Assembly: GCA_046328125.1 (NCBI GenBank)
Contig: JAXLXF010000004.1
Location: 1 to 64,000 of the forward strand
Direction: 5' to 3'
DNA from: JADZEM01 sp046328125
GTDB taxonomy: Bacteria > Chloroflexota > UBA6077 > JACCZL01
DNA: 64,000 nucleotides
The position numbers and the translations under genes were made by a program. Shown piece by piece: positions 20,023 through 29,096 of the stretch (its first letter is position 1; every line of letters begins with the position of its first letter). Below the pieces are notes generated by a model, which had not been told where the DNA came from, ran no database searches, and was given only the letters and a program-made list of their open reading frames with translations.

Positions 20023-22166
20023 AGCAGGCTCACCGGGTCCACGTCGATGGTCCAGCCGGGCGGCAGCTCCAGGCGGTCCAGCACCCGCGCGAAGCGGTCA
20101 CCTCGTAAGAGCAGCGCCCAGCGGTATCGCCCGCGCGCCCGCTGCATGAAGCAGGGCGCCGGCCCGATCAGTTGGATGTCGCCGATGCCCTGGCGCGCGA
20201 TCTCCTGATCCAGCATCGTGCGCACCCGCCGCGTCTCGACCATGCAGCGGTCTTCCTTGCTGCCAGTGTAGAGCAGCCGCACCAGCCGCCCGAGCGGCGG
20301 GTAGCCGTGGCCGCGCCGGAACGCCAGCTCGTGCTCGTAGAACCCGACGTAGTCGTGCCTGGCAGCGGCCTGGATGGCAGGGTGCTCGGGCGCGTACGTC
20401 TGGACGATGGCCCGGCCCGCCAGCGCCCCCCGCCCGCCCCGACCGGCCATCTGCGACAGTAGCTGAAACACCCGCTCGCCGGCCCGGAAGTCCGGCAGGA
20501 ACAGGCCCACGTCGGCCAGCACGATGCCGACGAGCGTCACGCGCGGGAAGTCGAGCGCCTTGGCGATCATCTGGGTGCCGACCATGACGTCCGCCTCGCC
20601 AGCGGAGAAGGCGCGCCACAGCTCCTCGTACGTGCCCTTCTGGCGGGTCGAGTCGTGGTCCCAGCGTACCACCCGTGCCGTGGGCCAGCGCTCCGCCAAC
20701 TCCTGCTCGACGCGCTGAGTGCCCAGCCCGAAGTAGCGGATCCGGTAGCCGCCGCAGCCGGGGCAGAGCTCGGGGACGGGCTGGCGGCGGTTGCAGCGGT
20801 GGCAGATGAGCTGGTTGCTGGCGCGGTGGTAGACCACCGGGATGTCGCAGCGGCGACAGTCCAGCACGTGGCCGCAGTCCCGGCACGAGACGCAGGTTGC
20901 AGTGCCCCGGCGATTCAGGAACAGGAGCGCCTGCTCGCCGCGTGCCAGCACGCCGTCCATCGCACTCTGAAGCTCGCGGCTGAAGATGCTGGTGTTGCCA
21001 GCCTTCAGCTCGGCGCGCAGGTCCACGACGGTGACGGGCGGGAGACCGTGCGGAGCCCCCTCCCCAGTGGGCGCAATGAATTGCGCCCGTACGTCCGGTG
21101 GCCCAGTAGGGGCGCAATTTATTGCGCCCATCTCCATCCGCTCCCCCTCTCCCGCGCACGGGAGAGGGCGTTGGGGGGAGGGGGCTACCAGGAACCGGCT
21201 GGGCAGCGTCAGCAGCGTGTACCGTTCGCGCTCGGCCCGGTAGTACGACTCCACGTCCGGGGTGGCGCTGCCCAGCACGACCGGCGCTCGCGCCAGCTGC
21301 CCCCACCAGAGCGCCACCTCACGGGCGTGATAGCGCGGGCTGTTGTCTTGGCGATAGGACGGCTCCTGCTCCTCGTCCACGATCACCAGGCCCGGCCGCC
21401 GGACTGGCGCGAACAACGCCGACCGCGAGCCGATCACGATGTCGGCTTCGCCGCGGCGGACCCGCTCCCAGTTCAGACGATGCTGCTTTACGGCCAGCCC
21501 GCTGTGGAGCACCGAGACCCGGCCCGGGAAGCGCTCCTCGAAGCGCGCCAGCGTGGCCGGCGTCAGCGCGATCTCTGGGACCAGCACGATCGCCTGCCGC
21601 CCGAGCTCCAGCGTACGCGCCACCGCCTCGAAGTAGACGTGCGTCTTGCCGCTGCCGGTCACGCCGTGCAGCAAGAACGCCTTGTGCTCGCGGCCGTCGA
21701 TGGCCGCCACGATCTTGCGGGCAGCGGCCTGCTGCTGCAACGTCAGCGGCGGGCCGGGCAGCGGCGGCGGAAGTGTTGGCGGCTCGGCCGGGATCGGCGG
21801 CGCGGATGCATCCTTCCAGCTGCCCTTGCGGGCTGCGCTTGCGAGGCGGGCCGCAAGGCCGGGTGGCAGGAACAGCGACAGACAGTCGAACAGCGGCGCG
21901 CGGTAGTGGGCGGCGATCCAGCGCGCCAGCGTCAGTTGGAGCGGCCCGACGAACGCGTCCTCGGCGACGCGATCCTCGACCGGGCGGGTCGGGAAGGCCG
22001 GCGTCTCGCCGACCACGCTGACCACCACACCCGGCAACAGACGGGTCTGGAGCGGCACCAGCACCAGATCGCCGGGCCGGATCGGCATGTCGTCCGGCAC
22101 CTGATAGGTCAGGCTGCCGGCTCCGTTCCGGCTCCCCAGACTGAGCGCGACTTCGGCGTGCCGCAA
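20019..22166 (-). CDS. priA: Primosomal protein N' (replication-restart helicase)
   Basis: PriA reloads the replicative helicase at stalled forks. The 715 residues show the 3'-DNA-binding domain (1-105), helicase lobe 1 with Walker A HGVTGSGKTHVYFE near residue 168, a DEEQ box in place of the usual DEEH near 260, zinc ligands CVSC, CGHVLDCRRC, CHRC and CPGC, and lobe 2 with MAGRGGR. About 48 residues (roughly 325-372) are extra: they are translated dispersed repeats (APSPQRPLPCAGEGE, then GAINCAPT...AQFIAP) inserted exactly between the LPSR and LPPVTVVDLR segments that are normally adjacent. The ATG at 22166 gives the family-typical start. It overlaps cobU downstream. Confidence 0.94.
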   Translation of the reverse strand: MRHAEVALSLGSRNGAGSLTYQVPDDMPIRPGDLVLVPLQTRLLPGVVVSVVGETPAFPTRPVEDRVAEDAFVGPLQLTLARWIAAHYRAPLFDCLSLFLPPGLAARLASAARKGSWKDASAPPIPAEPPTLPPPLPGPPLTLQQQAAARKIVAAIDGREHKAFLLHGVTGSGKTHVYFEAVARTLELGRQAIVLVPEIALTPATLARFEERFPGRVSVLHSGLAVKQHRLNWERVRRGEADIVIGSRSALFAPVRRPGLVIVDEEQEPSYRQDNSPRYHAREVALWWGQLARAPVVLGSATPDVESYYRAERERYTLLTLPSRFLVAPSPQRPLPCAGEGERMEMGAINCAPTGPPDVRAQFIAPTGEGAPHGLPPVTVVDLRAELKAGNTSIFSRELQSAMDGVLARGEQALLFLNRRGTATCVSCRDCGHVLDCRRCDIPVVYHRASNQLICHRCNRRQPVPELCPGCGGYRIRYFGLGTQRVEQELAERWPTARVVRWDHDSTRQKGTYEELWRAFSAGEADVMVGTQMIAKALDFPRVTLVGIVLADVGLFLPDFRAGERVFQLLSQMAGRGGRGALAGRAIVQTYAPEHPAIQAAARHDYVGFYEHELAFRRGHGYPPLGRLVRLLYTGSKEDRCMVETRRVRTMLDQEIARQGIGDIQLIGPAPCFMQRARGRYRWALLLRGDRFARVLDRLELPPGWTIDVDPVSLL
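21069..21187. repeat. Composite of family A palindrome pair and family B element inside priA
   Basis: Family A palindromes lie at 21069-21088 and 21110-21129 with a 21-base spacer. They are followed by a family B pyrimidine-rich element whose hairpin has a perfect 10-bp stem (21145-21154 with 21159-21168). The A-then-B order and spacing match the composite at 45261-45376. The whole tract is in frame in priA. Confidence 0.9.
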
Positions 22167-22254
22167 ACCTGCTGCCCCTCATGGCGGCCGGCACTTCGCG
22201 CGACGGCCCCACCCTGAAGAGAACGGATCAGCGCATCTCGCGGCGCGGCACGAT

Positions 22255-22929
22255 TTAGAGGACAACCCGCCGCTGCTTGACGCGCAACCGCTCGGCGGTG
22301 ATGATCGCCTTGACCATGTCGACGGACTCGTCCAGCTTGCCGTTCTCGTTGACGACGACGTAGTCGAACTCGGCCATGCGGCGCATCTCGGCCGTCGCCG
22401 TCCGCATGCGGGTGTCGAGGTCTTCCAGACGGCCGGAGCGTGGGTCGGCGATCCGGAGCCGCAGCTCGTCCAGGCTGGCCGGCATCAGAAAGATCGAGAT
22501 CGCCTGCGGGACCAACGCCCGCAACGTCGCGGCGCCCTTGACGTCCGGCGTGACCAGCACGTCGTCGCCACTCCGCATGCCAGCCCGGAGCCCCTCCAGC
22601 GGGATGCCGTACAGGTACTTGCCGTGGACGACGGCGTGCTCGATGAACTCGCCTCGATCGAGCTTGGCGCGAAACTCGGCATCGGTCATGAAGAGGTAGT
22701 CGCGTCCGTGCTGTTCGCCCTGGCGAGGCGGGCGCGTCGTGGCCGTGACACAGAAGCCGATCCGAAAACCGCTGTCACGCAAGCGGTTCTTGATGGTGTC
22801 CTTCCCGACGCCGCTCGGGCCGGAGATGACGAAGACCCGTCCGTAGGCGCGTCCAGCATCGGAGACCACTCGGGCGGGAGGCTGCCCGCCGTCGTCTCCC
22901 CAGTCCGGATCGTTGGCTATACTCAGCAC
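22255..22929 (-). CDS. gmk: Guanylate kinase
   Basis: Guanylate kinase makes GDP from GMP. The 224-residue protein has the P-loop ISGPSGVGKDTI, the GMP-binding CVTATTRPPRQGEQHGRDYLF and HGKYLYGIP. The first ~28 residues are a divergent extension before the conserved core. The start is GTG at 22929 with GAGG five bases upstream. It reads away from rqcH, leaving only 57 bases for divergent control. Bacterial genomes often place gmk with rpoZ; here rpoZ is not adjacent. Confidence 0.94.
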   Translation of the reverse strand: MLSIANDPDWGDDGGQPPARVVSDAGRAYGRVFVISGPSGVGKDTIKNRLRDSGFRIGFCVTATTRPPRQGEQHGRDYLFMTDAEFRAKLDRGEFIEHAVVHGKYLYGIPLEGLRAGMRSGDDVLVTPDVKGAATLRALVPQAISIFLMPASLDELRLRIADPRSGRLEDLDTRMRTATAEMRRMAEFDYVVVNENGKLDESVDMVKAIITAERLRVKQRRVVL

Positions 22930-22986
22930 GATACCTCAAGATCATCTGACGGCTGTTTCGGCCGTCGAGATCGCGCGAGTGGTGCC

Positions 22987-24762
22987 GTGAAACCGTCGCT
23001 CAGCTTCGACGCCCTGACCTTGCACGCCGTCGTGGACGAGCTCCGTACCCGCTTCAACGGCGCGCGGGTCCAACGGGTGACGCTGCTGGACGAATGGTCG
23101 CTGGCGCTGGAGCTGTACGCGAACGGCGAGCGAGCGTCCCTGCTCATCTCGGCTGACCCACACGCGGCCCGCGTCTGCCTGACGCGCGACCGTCCCGAGC
23201 GAGCCGCCGAGCATGTGACACCGTTCCTGCTCCTGCTCCGAAAGTACGTCCGGGACGGTCGGCTGGAGACGCTGAGCCAGCCGCCCCTGGAGCGCGTGCT
23301 CGAGCTTCGGGTGTCCAAACGGGACGACGAAGGGAGCGCTCGCGAGGTTGGGCTGATTATAGAAGTGATGGGTCGGCGGAGCAACGCGGTGCTCGTCTCG
23401 GAGGACGGGGCGATCCTGGACGCGCTGCGGCGAGCCTCGGCCGAGAAGAACCCGGTCCGCACGATCCTGCCGAAACGCCGTTACGAGCTGCCGCCGGCCC
23501 AGGACCGGCGCTCGCCGATGGCGGCGGACACCTGGGACCATCTGGTGTCGCTGGCCGAGCTGAAGCCGGCCGGCAAGCTGGCCGAGCTGCTGGCGAGCGA
23601 GCTGGCCGGCTTCTCGCGGCTGGCGGCCCGTGAGGTGGCGTTCCGGGCGACCGGCGACGTCGAGGCGACGGTCCGTTTTGCGACCTGGTCGCGGGTCCAC
23701 GAGACGGTCGCCGAGCTGATCGGGCCGGTCCGGGGCGAGGGCAACTGGACACCGTGCGTGGCTCGCTTCGAGGGGCACGTGGTGGCGTTCGCGCCGTACC
23801 TGCTGCACCACCTTGAATCTGAGTGCCAGATCGAGCAGCGTGCCAGCATGAGCGAGGCGGTGGAGCTGGGGTACGGCGGGCGCGAGGCGGCCGAGGTCCA
23901 CGCCGGCATCCCCGAGACGGCGAACCAGCTGGTGCGCCCGCTGCTCGAGGCCATCGCGACGCGGCGCGCTTCGGTGGAACGGCGGCGCAACGCGCTGGCC
24001 CGCTCTCGCGAGGCGGCCGGCGATCCGGAGCCGCTGCGACACATCGGCGAGACGATCCTGGCGTACGCGCACCAGATCGGGCCGAGGCAGGAGCGGCTGA
24101 CGGTGGACGACCTGGACATCGTGCTGGACCCGAGGGAGACGCCGAGCCAGAACGCCCAGCGTTACTTCCGCGAGTACAAGCGGGCGCGGGATGCCGGGCG
24201 GCGGGTGCCCGAGCTGGTGGCGAAGGCGACCCAGGAGATCGAGCACCTGGCCGAGATGGACACGCTGGTGCGGATCGCGGACGAGCCGTCGCGGATTCGG
24301 GCGCTGCGCGACGAGCTGCGGGTGGCCGGCATCCTGAAGGACAAGGAGCCGAGGCCGGTCAAGAATCGCGGCAAGTTCAGCAAGGCCCCGCCGCCCTCTG
24401 CTGGCCCGACCCCGATTCGGGTGCCGCTGCCGGACGGCTTCGTGGCCTTTGTGGGCACCAGCGCGAAGGCGAACGAGCACGTCACGTTCGAGCTGGCCGG
24501 CCAGGACGATGTCTGGCTGCACGCCCGTCAGCGGCCGGGCTCGCACGTGATCGTACGGACGTCCGGCCAGAAGGTGCCGAACCGGGTGTTGCAGCGGGCG
24601 GCCGAGCTGGCGGCGTTCTACAGCCAGGGTCGGACGGACAGTCGGGTGGCGGTGGACTGGACGCCACGCAAGTTCGTGCGCAGGATCCGTGGCGGCCCCC
24701 CCGGGCTGGTGTCGTACATCAACGAGCAGACCATCGACGCCCCGCCCCGCGGCCCCAGCTAA
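22987..24762 (+). CDS. rqcH: NFACT-family ribosome quality control protein RqcH
   Basis: RqcH binds obstructed 50S subunits and recruits Ala-tRNA to add C-terminal alanine tails that mark stalled peptides for degradation. The 591-residue protein has the NFACT-N start (SFDALTLHAVVDEL), the signature LIIEVMGRRSN, helix-hairpin-helix and coiled-coil regions (about 330-450), and the NFACT-R domain (GFVAFVGTSAKANEHVTF, DVWLHARQRPGSHVI). The length is normal. The GTG at 22987 places the conserved N-terminus correctly; no strong Shine-Dalgarno is visible. It was once annotated as fibronectin-binding protein FbpA. Confidence 0.9.
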   Translation: MKPSLSFDALTLHAVVDELRTRFNGARVQRVTLLDEWSLALELYANGERASLLISADPHAARVCLTRDRPERAAEHVTPFLLLLRKYVRDGRLETLSQPPLERVLELRVSKRDDEGSAREVGLIIEVMGRRSNAVLVSEDGAILDALRRASAEKNPVRTILPKRRYELPPAQDRRSPMAADTWDHLVSLAELKPAGKLAELLASELAGFSRLAAREVAFRATGDVEATVRFATWSRVHETVAELIGPVRGEGNWTPCVARFEGHVVAFAPYLLHHLESECQIEQRASMSEAVELGYGGREAAEVHAGIPETANQLVRPLLEAIATRRASVERRRNALARSREAAGDPEPLRHIGETILAYAHQIGPRQERLTVDDLDIVLDPRETPSQNAQRYFREYKRARDAGRRVPELVAKATQEIEHLAEMDTLVRIADEPSRIRALRDELRVAGILKDKEPRPVKNRGKFSKAPPPSAGPTPIRVPLPDGFVAFVGTSAKANEHVTFELAGQDDVWLHARQRPGSHVIVRTSGQKVPNRVLQRAAELAAFYSQGRTDSRVAVDWTPRKFVRRIRGGPPGLVSYINEQTIDAPPRGPS

Positions 24763-24771
24763 AACGCACTG

Positions 24772-25128
24772 TCACGTGTCTGCCTCGCCTGGCCCCGGTC
24801 GCGTGACGCGGATCAGGCGCCCGGCGAGCGAGTCCAGGTCGGCTATGGCTGCGTGAATGCGCCGTGCCAGTCGCTGGTAGTCGAGATCCTCGGTGCAAAC
24901 GATAATCCCAGCATGTGTCTGTCGCTCGATGTGGAGTCGTATGAAGTGCCGACGATTCTGCGTGAGCACTGCCCGACCGTCAGCCGTCGCTGCGCGGAGA
25001 ATGTCGGGATCGGCCGTCCCGCGGTTCGCCAATCCCGATTCACGAGTCGTCACCGCGTCGTGTCCAAGATGGCGCAATGCTTGAACTGTGTCGAACGGGA
25101 AATCCTCGTCGGCGAACAGACGCGCCAC
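24772..25128 (-). CDS. DUF5615 PIN-like protein, probable toxin
   Basis: The 118-residue protein reads ARLFADEDFPFDTVQALRHLGHD, then TADPDILRAATADGRAVLTQN. These are the DE, D and TxN features of the DUF5615 PIN-like nuclease fold. Such genes pair with DUF433 antitoxins, and a DUF433 gene is directly upstream here. RNase activity is known for PIN relatives and is inferred here. The start is GTG at 25128, with a GGGG upstream. Confidence 0.8.
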   Translation of the reverse strand: MARLFADEDFPFDTVQALRHLGHDAVTTRESGLANRGTADPDILRAATADGRAVLTQNRRHFIRLHIERQTHAGIIVCTEDLDYQRLARRIHAAIADLDSLAGRLIRVTRPGPGEADT

Positions 25129-25162
25129 CGGCTACGCTACCCCTGCCTCTTTTCCTGGCGCC

Positions 25163-25546
25163 CTAGCGAACTGCCGTAGCCTCGAATTCTGCGAGTGGCG
25201 CTTCGTCGGCCGCTTCTTGCTCCTGGATCTGGCGGTCAATCTCATCGCGGTGCGCTCGAACGTACGCCCAGGCGTTCACCAGATCCTCAGCGCGCAGCGA
25301 CGGATAGTTCCTCAGCAGATCTGCTTCGCTTGCACCAAGGCGGCGATACTGCTCCAACACCCAGACCGGAATCCGAGTTCGCACAATACACGGATCTCCG
25401 CCCTGGACACCGGGGATGCTCTCGATGCCGGCAGATGCCCCAGCCATATCGCGAACGATGGCCTGAAGCAGTTGAGCCCGCTCGGCGGGCAGCATCCGAG
25501 CTACCAGCTCCTCGGCCTCCTGCACGATGCTGACACGGACGCTCAT
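25163..25546 (-). CDS. DUF433 protein, probable antitoxin
   Basis: The 127-residue protein has an N-terminal helical region with VARMLPAERAQLLQAIV and a C-terminal DUF433 domain (GGDPCIVRTRIPVWVL, then YPSLRAEDLVNAWAYVRAH), which forms a winged helix-turn-helix. It stands directly before the DUF5615 gene in the usual antitoxin-toxin order. The ATG at 25546 is favoured by GGAG about seven bases upstream. Autoregulation is likely from the family but no operator was identified. Confidence 0.82.
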   Translation of the reverse strand: MSVRVSIVQEAEELVARMLPAERAQLLQAIVRDMAGASAGIESIPGVQGGDPCIVRTRIPVWVLEQYRRLGASEADLLRNYPSLRAEDLVNAWAYVRAHRDEIDRQIQEQEAADEAPLAEFEATAVR

Positions 25547-25686
25547 GCGATTCTCCAATCACGGCCAACCCGTGGGCGCCGACGATTCTGCATGTACGTC
25601 TATTATGCATCCATGCATTTCTGACACAGTGAAGCTCATCGTCTCGCAGGGCGGACTGAAACCCCGTCATGCCCGTTCGCTGAACA

Positions 25687-26850
25687 TTAGCGGCCGAAGC
25701 GGATCTCGAGGGTGTCGTTCTCGAACTTCGCGCCGCGCGTGGTCAGGCCGACCAGCGTGCGGGGCAGGATGATGTTCCGCCGGAACTGCCCGATCTGGAC
25801 CATCAGCTCGTCGCCGACGTGCAGCAGGTTCACGTCGCCCTTCTCCACGAACGGCAGCGGCAGGCTCAGGATATATCCATCAGACACGCGGTCGATCTGC
25901 TGGGTGCGGCCTCGGAAGTAGACGCGGGCCGGGTCCTCGTCGCCGAACAGCACCTCGCCCATCTCGGCCAGCCGCTCCATGCCGACCACCTCGTCGCGGA
26001 AGAGGGGCAGCTCCTTGATCGGGACCGGGGCGAACCGCTCCTCGACCATCGCGCGGTGGCGGGACTGGGTCTGCTTCCAGTCCGTGAAGTAGCTGTCCGC
26101 GACGCTGTCTGGGATCAGGCGGTTGAGGACGATCAGGTCGCTCGGGTAGCCGAACAGGTTGAAGTAGCTCCAGGTTCGCTGCGCCTCTTTGATGACCATC
26201 TTCTCGGGGTTGGTGACGAGGCGCACCGAGGTCAGCTCGGGATCGACCAGCATCCGGTGTAAGCGGTCCAGCTGGCCGAACAGCTCCTGGACGGTGTCGT
26301 AGACGTCGTCGGTGGGCATCGGCATCCCGGTGGCGACCCGCACGAACGGGCGCATCACGCCGACGGCGGCGCGCTGGATCGGCATGATCTTCTCGACCCA
26401 CCAGCGACCGATCTCGGGGAAGCTCAGCAGGCGGAGGGTCTCGCCAGTCGGGGCGCAGTCCACCACGATCAGGTCGTAGTCGCCGCTCTCGCGGTGGGTG
26501 TTGACCCAGAGCAGGTTGGCGAGCTCTTCCATGCCAGGCAGGACGCTGACCTCGTCCGCGACGATGTCGTCCACCTGCCGCCAGGCGAGCAGCGAGCGCA
26601 GCCACTCCTGGATGCGGCCCCAGTGGGTGCGGAGGTTGTGGTAGACGTCCGTCTCCTGCGCCCAGAGATTGGGGGCGATTTGGACGGGCTCCGGGGCGAG
26701 CTTGACGTCGAGGCTGTCGGCCAGGCTGTGGGCCAGGTCGGTGCTCATCACGAGCGTGCGATAGCCGTGCTTGGCGGCGCGGACGGCGGTGGCGGCCGAG
26801 ACAGAGGTCTTCCCGACGCCGCCCTTGCCGGTGTAGAGGATGATGCGCAT
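25687..26850 (-). CDS. ArsA/GET3-family ATPase with C-terminal HSP20-like domain
   Basis: The 387-residue protein has the deviant Walker A KGGVGKTS at its start, switch I STDLAHSLAD, switch II VVDCAPTGETLRLLSFPE, and a C-terminal beta-rich segment (about 300-387, ending ILPRTLVGLTTRGAKFEND) matching the ArsA_HSP20 domain. Arsenite-pump components usually have two ATPase halves or metal-binding Cys; neither is seen and no ars genes are near. A role like GET3, handling membrane or hydrophobic clients, is more likely than arsenic export. CCTAT...ATAGG at 26899-26912 contains a TATAAC on this strand, a candidate -10. Confidence 0.88.
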   Translation of the reverse strand: MRIILYTGKGGVGKTSVSAATAVRAAKHGYRTLVMSTDLAHSLADSLDVKLAPEPVQIAPNLWAQETDVYHNLRTHWGRIQEWLRSLLAWRQVDDIVADEVSVLPGMEELANLLWVNTHRESGDYDLIVVDCAPTGETLRLLSFPEIGRWWVEKIMPIQRAAVGVMRPFVRVATGMPMPTDDVYDTVQELFGQLDRLHRMLVDPELTSVRLVTNPEKMVIKEAQRTWSYFNLFGYPSDLIVLNRLIPDSVADSYFTDWKQTQSRHRAMVEERFAPVPIKELPLFRDEVVGMERLAEMGEVLFGDEDPARVYFRGRTQQIDRVSDGYILSLPLPFVEKGDVNLLHVGDELMVQIGQFRRNIILPRTLVGLTTRGAKFENDTLEIRFGR

Positions 26851-27180
26851 CTGGTCGGGCTCCTGAGGCGCCGACGGTCCGGCGGCGGCGAGCCTCTCCT
26901 ATCGTTATAGGACGGGCCGTCAGCCGTGGGACACCGTTTCGTGGATAAGGCGAGGATGCCCTCACCCCCCAACCCCCTCTACTGTCCCTAACCGACGGGA
27001 CAGTAGAGGGGAAGGCAGACCACGAGTGTGGGCACACCCCGTTCACGGACCACGGGCAGATCAAGCTGCCGGTCGAAAGGGACGAGGGGCGAGGGACGAG
27101 GGGCGAGAAGCAAACTGGAGGAGACGGGCAGGCGCGTGAGGCGGGCAGGTTAGGAGGGGGAGTCGCAGCAGCGGACACCT
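26851..27180. other. Repeat-rich intergenic region before the IS element
   Basis: No gene is visible. The region holds the ArsA upstream sequence, a family-B-like CCCTCACCCCCCAACC tract leading into a hairpin, and a tandem GGGACGAGGGGCGA array (about 27082-27113). It looks like an insertion hotspot. Confidence 0.6.
26975..27010. terminator. Perfect 14-bp hairpin
   Basis: CCCTCTACTGTCCC (26975-26988) pairs perfectly with 26997-27010 around an 8-base loop. The arm resembles the terminal repeat of the MITE-like element at 10854-11076. It may act as a terminator or be a remnant of that element family. Confidence 0.45.
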
Positions 27181-28881
27181 GGAAACCTGCCCCTACGACC
27201 GATCCCGTAGACACAATGGAATGACCGACTCACAGCTCGCGGATCGTAGGTTACGCTCGGAGTGTGACCACGGGCGCAGAGCTACACACGAGAGGAGTCG
27301 GTCGTGAAGCAGGATAGCAAAGGGCAGGCGGTCGCGGAGTGGGACGCGCGGGCGAGGGATCGGAAGTACGTGGGGCTGGACGTGCACAAGGTGACGATCG
27401 CGGTAGCGGTGGCGGACGAGGGGCGTGGGGAGGTGCGCGCGTACGGGACGATCAAGAACACGCCGGAGGCGGTGGCGCAGTTGGTGAAGCGGCTCGGGTC
27501 GGCCACGCAGTTGGTGTGCTGCTACGAGGCCGGGCCGTGCGGGTACGGGCTGCAGCGGCAGTTGACGGGGCTGGGAGCTGCGTGCACGGTGGTGGCGCCG
27601 TCGCTGATCCCGACGAAGCCTGGGGACCGGGTGAAGACCGATCGCCGTGACGCGGCGAAGCTGGCGCGGCTGCTGCGGAGCGGGGAGCTGACGTCGGTGT
27701 GGGTGCCGGACGTGGAGCACGAGGCGCTGCGGGACCTGAGTCGGGCACGAGAGGCGGCGCGGGACGATCGGCATCGGGCCCGGCAACGTCTCGGCAAGCT
27801 GTTGCTGCGGCTGGGGATCGCCGAGCCGTGCGAGACCAGGCGATGGACGCGGCAGTACTGGACCTGGCTGCAGCAGCTGACGCTCGAGCAGCCCCTCCAG
27901 CAGCTCGTGTTGGCGGACGCGCTCGAGGCGGTGGAGACCGGAGACCGCGCGGCTGAAGAAGCTGGAAGGGCAGCTCAAGCAGGCGGCCACGACCGGGCGG
28001 CACGCGCCGCTGATCGCGGCACTCCAGAGTCTGCGCGGGGTGGGGGTGGTGACGGCGGTGACGCTGGTGGCGGAGTTGGGCGACCTCGGGCGCTTCCCGA
28101 CCCCACGCCCGCTGATGGCGTATCTGGGGCTGGTCCCGAGCGAGCATTCCAGCGGGGGCAGTCAGCGGCGGGGGCGGATCACGCGGGCCGGGAACGCCCA
28201 CGTGCGGCACGTGCTGGTCCAGGCGGCCTGGCACTACCGCCACGCCCCCACGCTCACCCGGGCGTTGGCGACGCGGCAGGCCGGGCAGCCGCAGACCGTG
28301 ACCGACGTCGCCTGGCGTGCGCAGGAGCGCCTGCACGCCCGCTATCGGAAGCTGGCCAGCCGCAAGGGGCGCCAGAAAGCGGTGATCGCGGTCGCCCGCG
28401 AACTGGCCGGCTTTGTCTGGGCGCTCGCGCGGGCGCATACCGACTCCCAGGCCGCGCAGGCGCAGGCGGCCAGTGCGTCGCTGCCCGCCGCCGACACGGT
28501 GGCGGCCTGAGCGAGGACGACGATGCTGAACGGGAGGTGGCCCGTCGACGGTCGCCAGGACGTCGGCGTGGGGGACGCACCACCAGACCCACGCGCGCGA
28601 TCACGGGATGGAGCACGCGCGGCTGCCCCTAGGCGCTACGGTCTCGACCCACAGTCGGCACCCGAACGCGCGCTCGTAGACAGCGCCAGCTCCGGACGGC
28701 TCCGTGTCCTGCGGTGGTCCGGCTCGCCCGGTCCGAGATCCGCGAATATCAGGCTGATCGACCGTCGCACGCGTCGCGCTCACGGGTCTCCACGGTGCGT
28801 CCTCCACCCCGACGCCCTCGCTCCCCCGATCGCCTCCTCCCACCACTTGACACGGTCATTCCATATCAGGGGCAGGTTTCC
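27181..28881 (+). mobile_element. IS110/IS1111-family insertion sequence, probably defective
   Basis: One transposase gene of the IS110 family lies between inverted sequences. GGAAACCTGCCCCT (27181-27194) is complementary to 28868-28881, and ATGGAATGACCG (27216-27227) is complementary to 28853-28864. Subterminal inverted repeats are a feature of the IS1111 subgroup, whereas classical IS110 has none. The exact ends are uncertain, and no target duplication is expected for this family. The 370 bases after the gene are non-coding, as in IS110-type elements whose long ends can carry a bridge RNA; that RNA is not demonstrated here. Confidence 0.75.
27304..28510 (+). pseudogene. IS110-family transposase, frameshifted
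   Basis: The first frame (from GTG at 27304, GAGGAG upstream) encodes the DEDD RuvC-like domain: YVGLDVHKVTIAVAV, then CCYEAGPCGYGLQRQL, then VKTDRRDAAKLARLL. At about 27937-27949 the coding signal moves by one base, and the second frame carries RLKKLEGQLKQ and the Transposase_20 domain (LRGVGVVTAVTLVAELGDLGRF, AYLGLVPSEHSSGG, RITRAGNAHVRHVLVQAAWHY) with its serine. One single-base change restores a full-length protein, so inactivation is recent or is a sequencing error. IS110 transposases normally need no frameshift. Confidence 0.85.
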
Positions 28882-28890
28882 AACATCCAG

Positions 28891-28964
28891 TCCCGTCAGA
28901 TCCCACCCCTAACCTGCCCGCGCCCCACCAGCCAATCCCGTCAGATCCCACCCCTAACCTGCCC
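28891..28964 (+). repeat. Two direct 29-bp repeats beside the IS element
   Basis: 28891-28919 and 28936-28964 are identical 29-mers (TCCCGTCAGATCCCACCCCT followed by AACCTGCCC), separated by 16 bases. A related CCTAACCTGCCCGC motif lies in inverted orientation on the left side of the IS (about 27135-27160). They sit in the stretch that leads into the kinase remnant. Confidence 0.75.
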
Positions 28965-29096
28965 ACCCCTCAACAGCCCATCCGCGCGACAGACCACCCT
29001 GACCCGCCCGCTCATGAACAGCCCGTCGCTACAACTGATCTTCCGACCCTGCCCACCGATCCCGCCGCCACCCTACTCGCAACTCGCAACTCGCAA

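Noticed and set aside
20655..22217. A 520-codon forward frame opposite priA
   Set aside because: Low-complexity Arg/Ala/Gln composition and full overlap with a well-supported PriA; treated as a shadow.
25687..26850. Arsenite efflux ATPase ArsA of an ars operon
   Set aside because: There is a single ATPase half with an HSP20-like tail, no metal-binding cysteine trio and no arsB, arsD or arsR nearby; only family membership is claimed.
27937..27949. Programmed frameshift in the IS110-family transposase
   Set aside because: IS110 transposases are single-frame proteins and no slippery heptamer is seen; a lesion or sequencing error is simpler.
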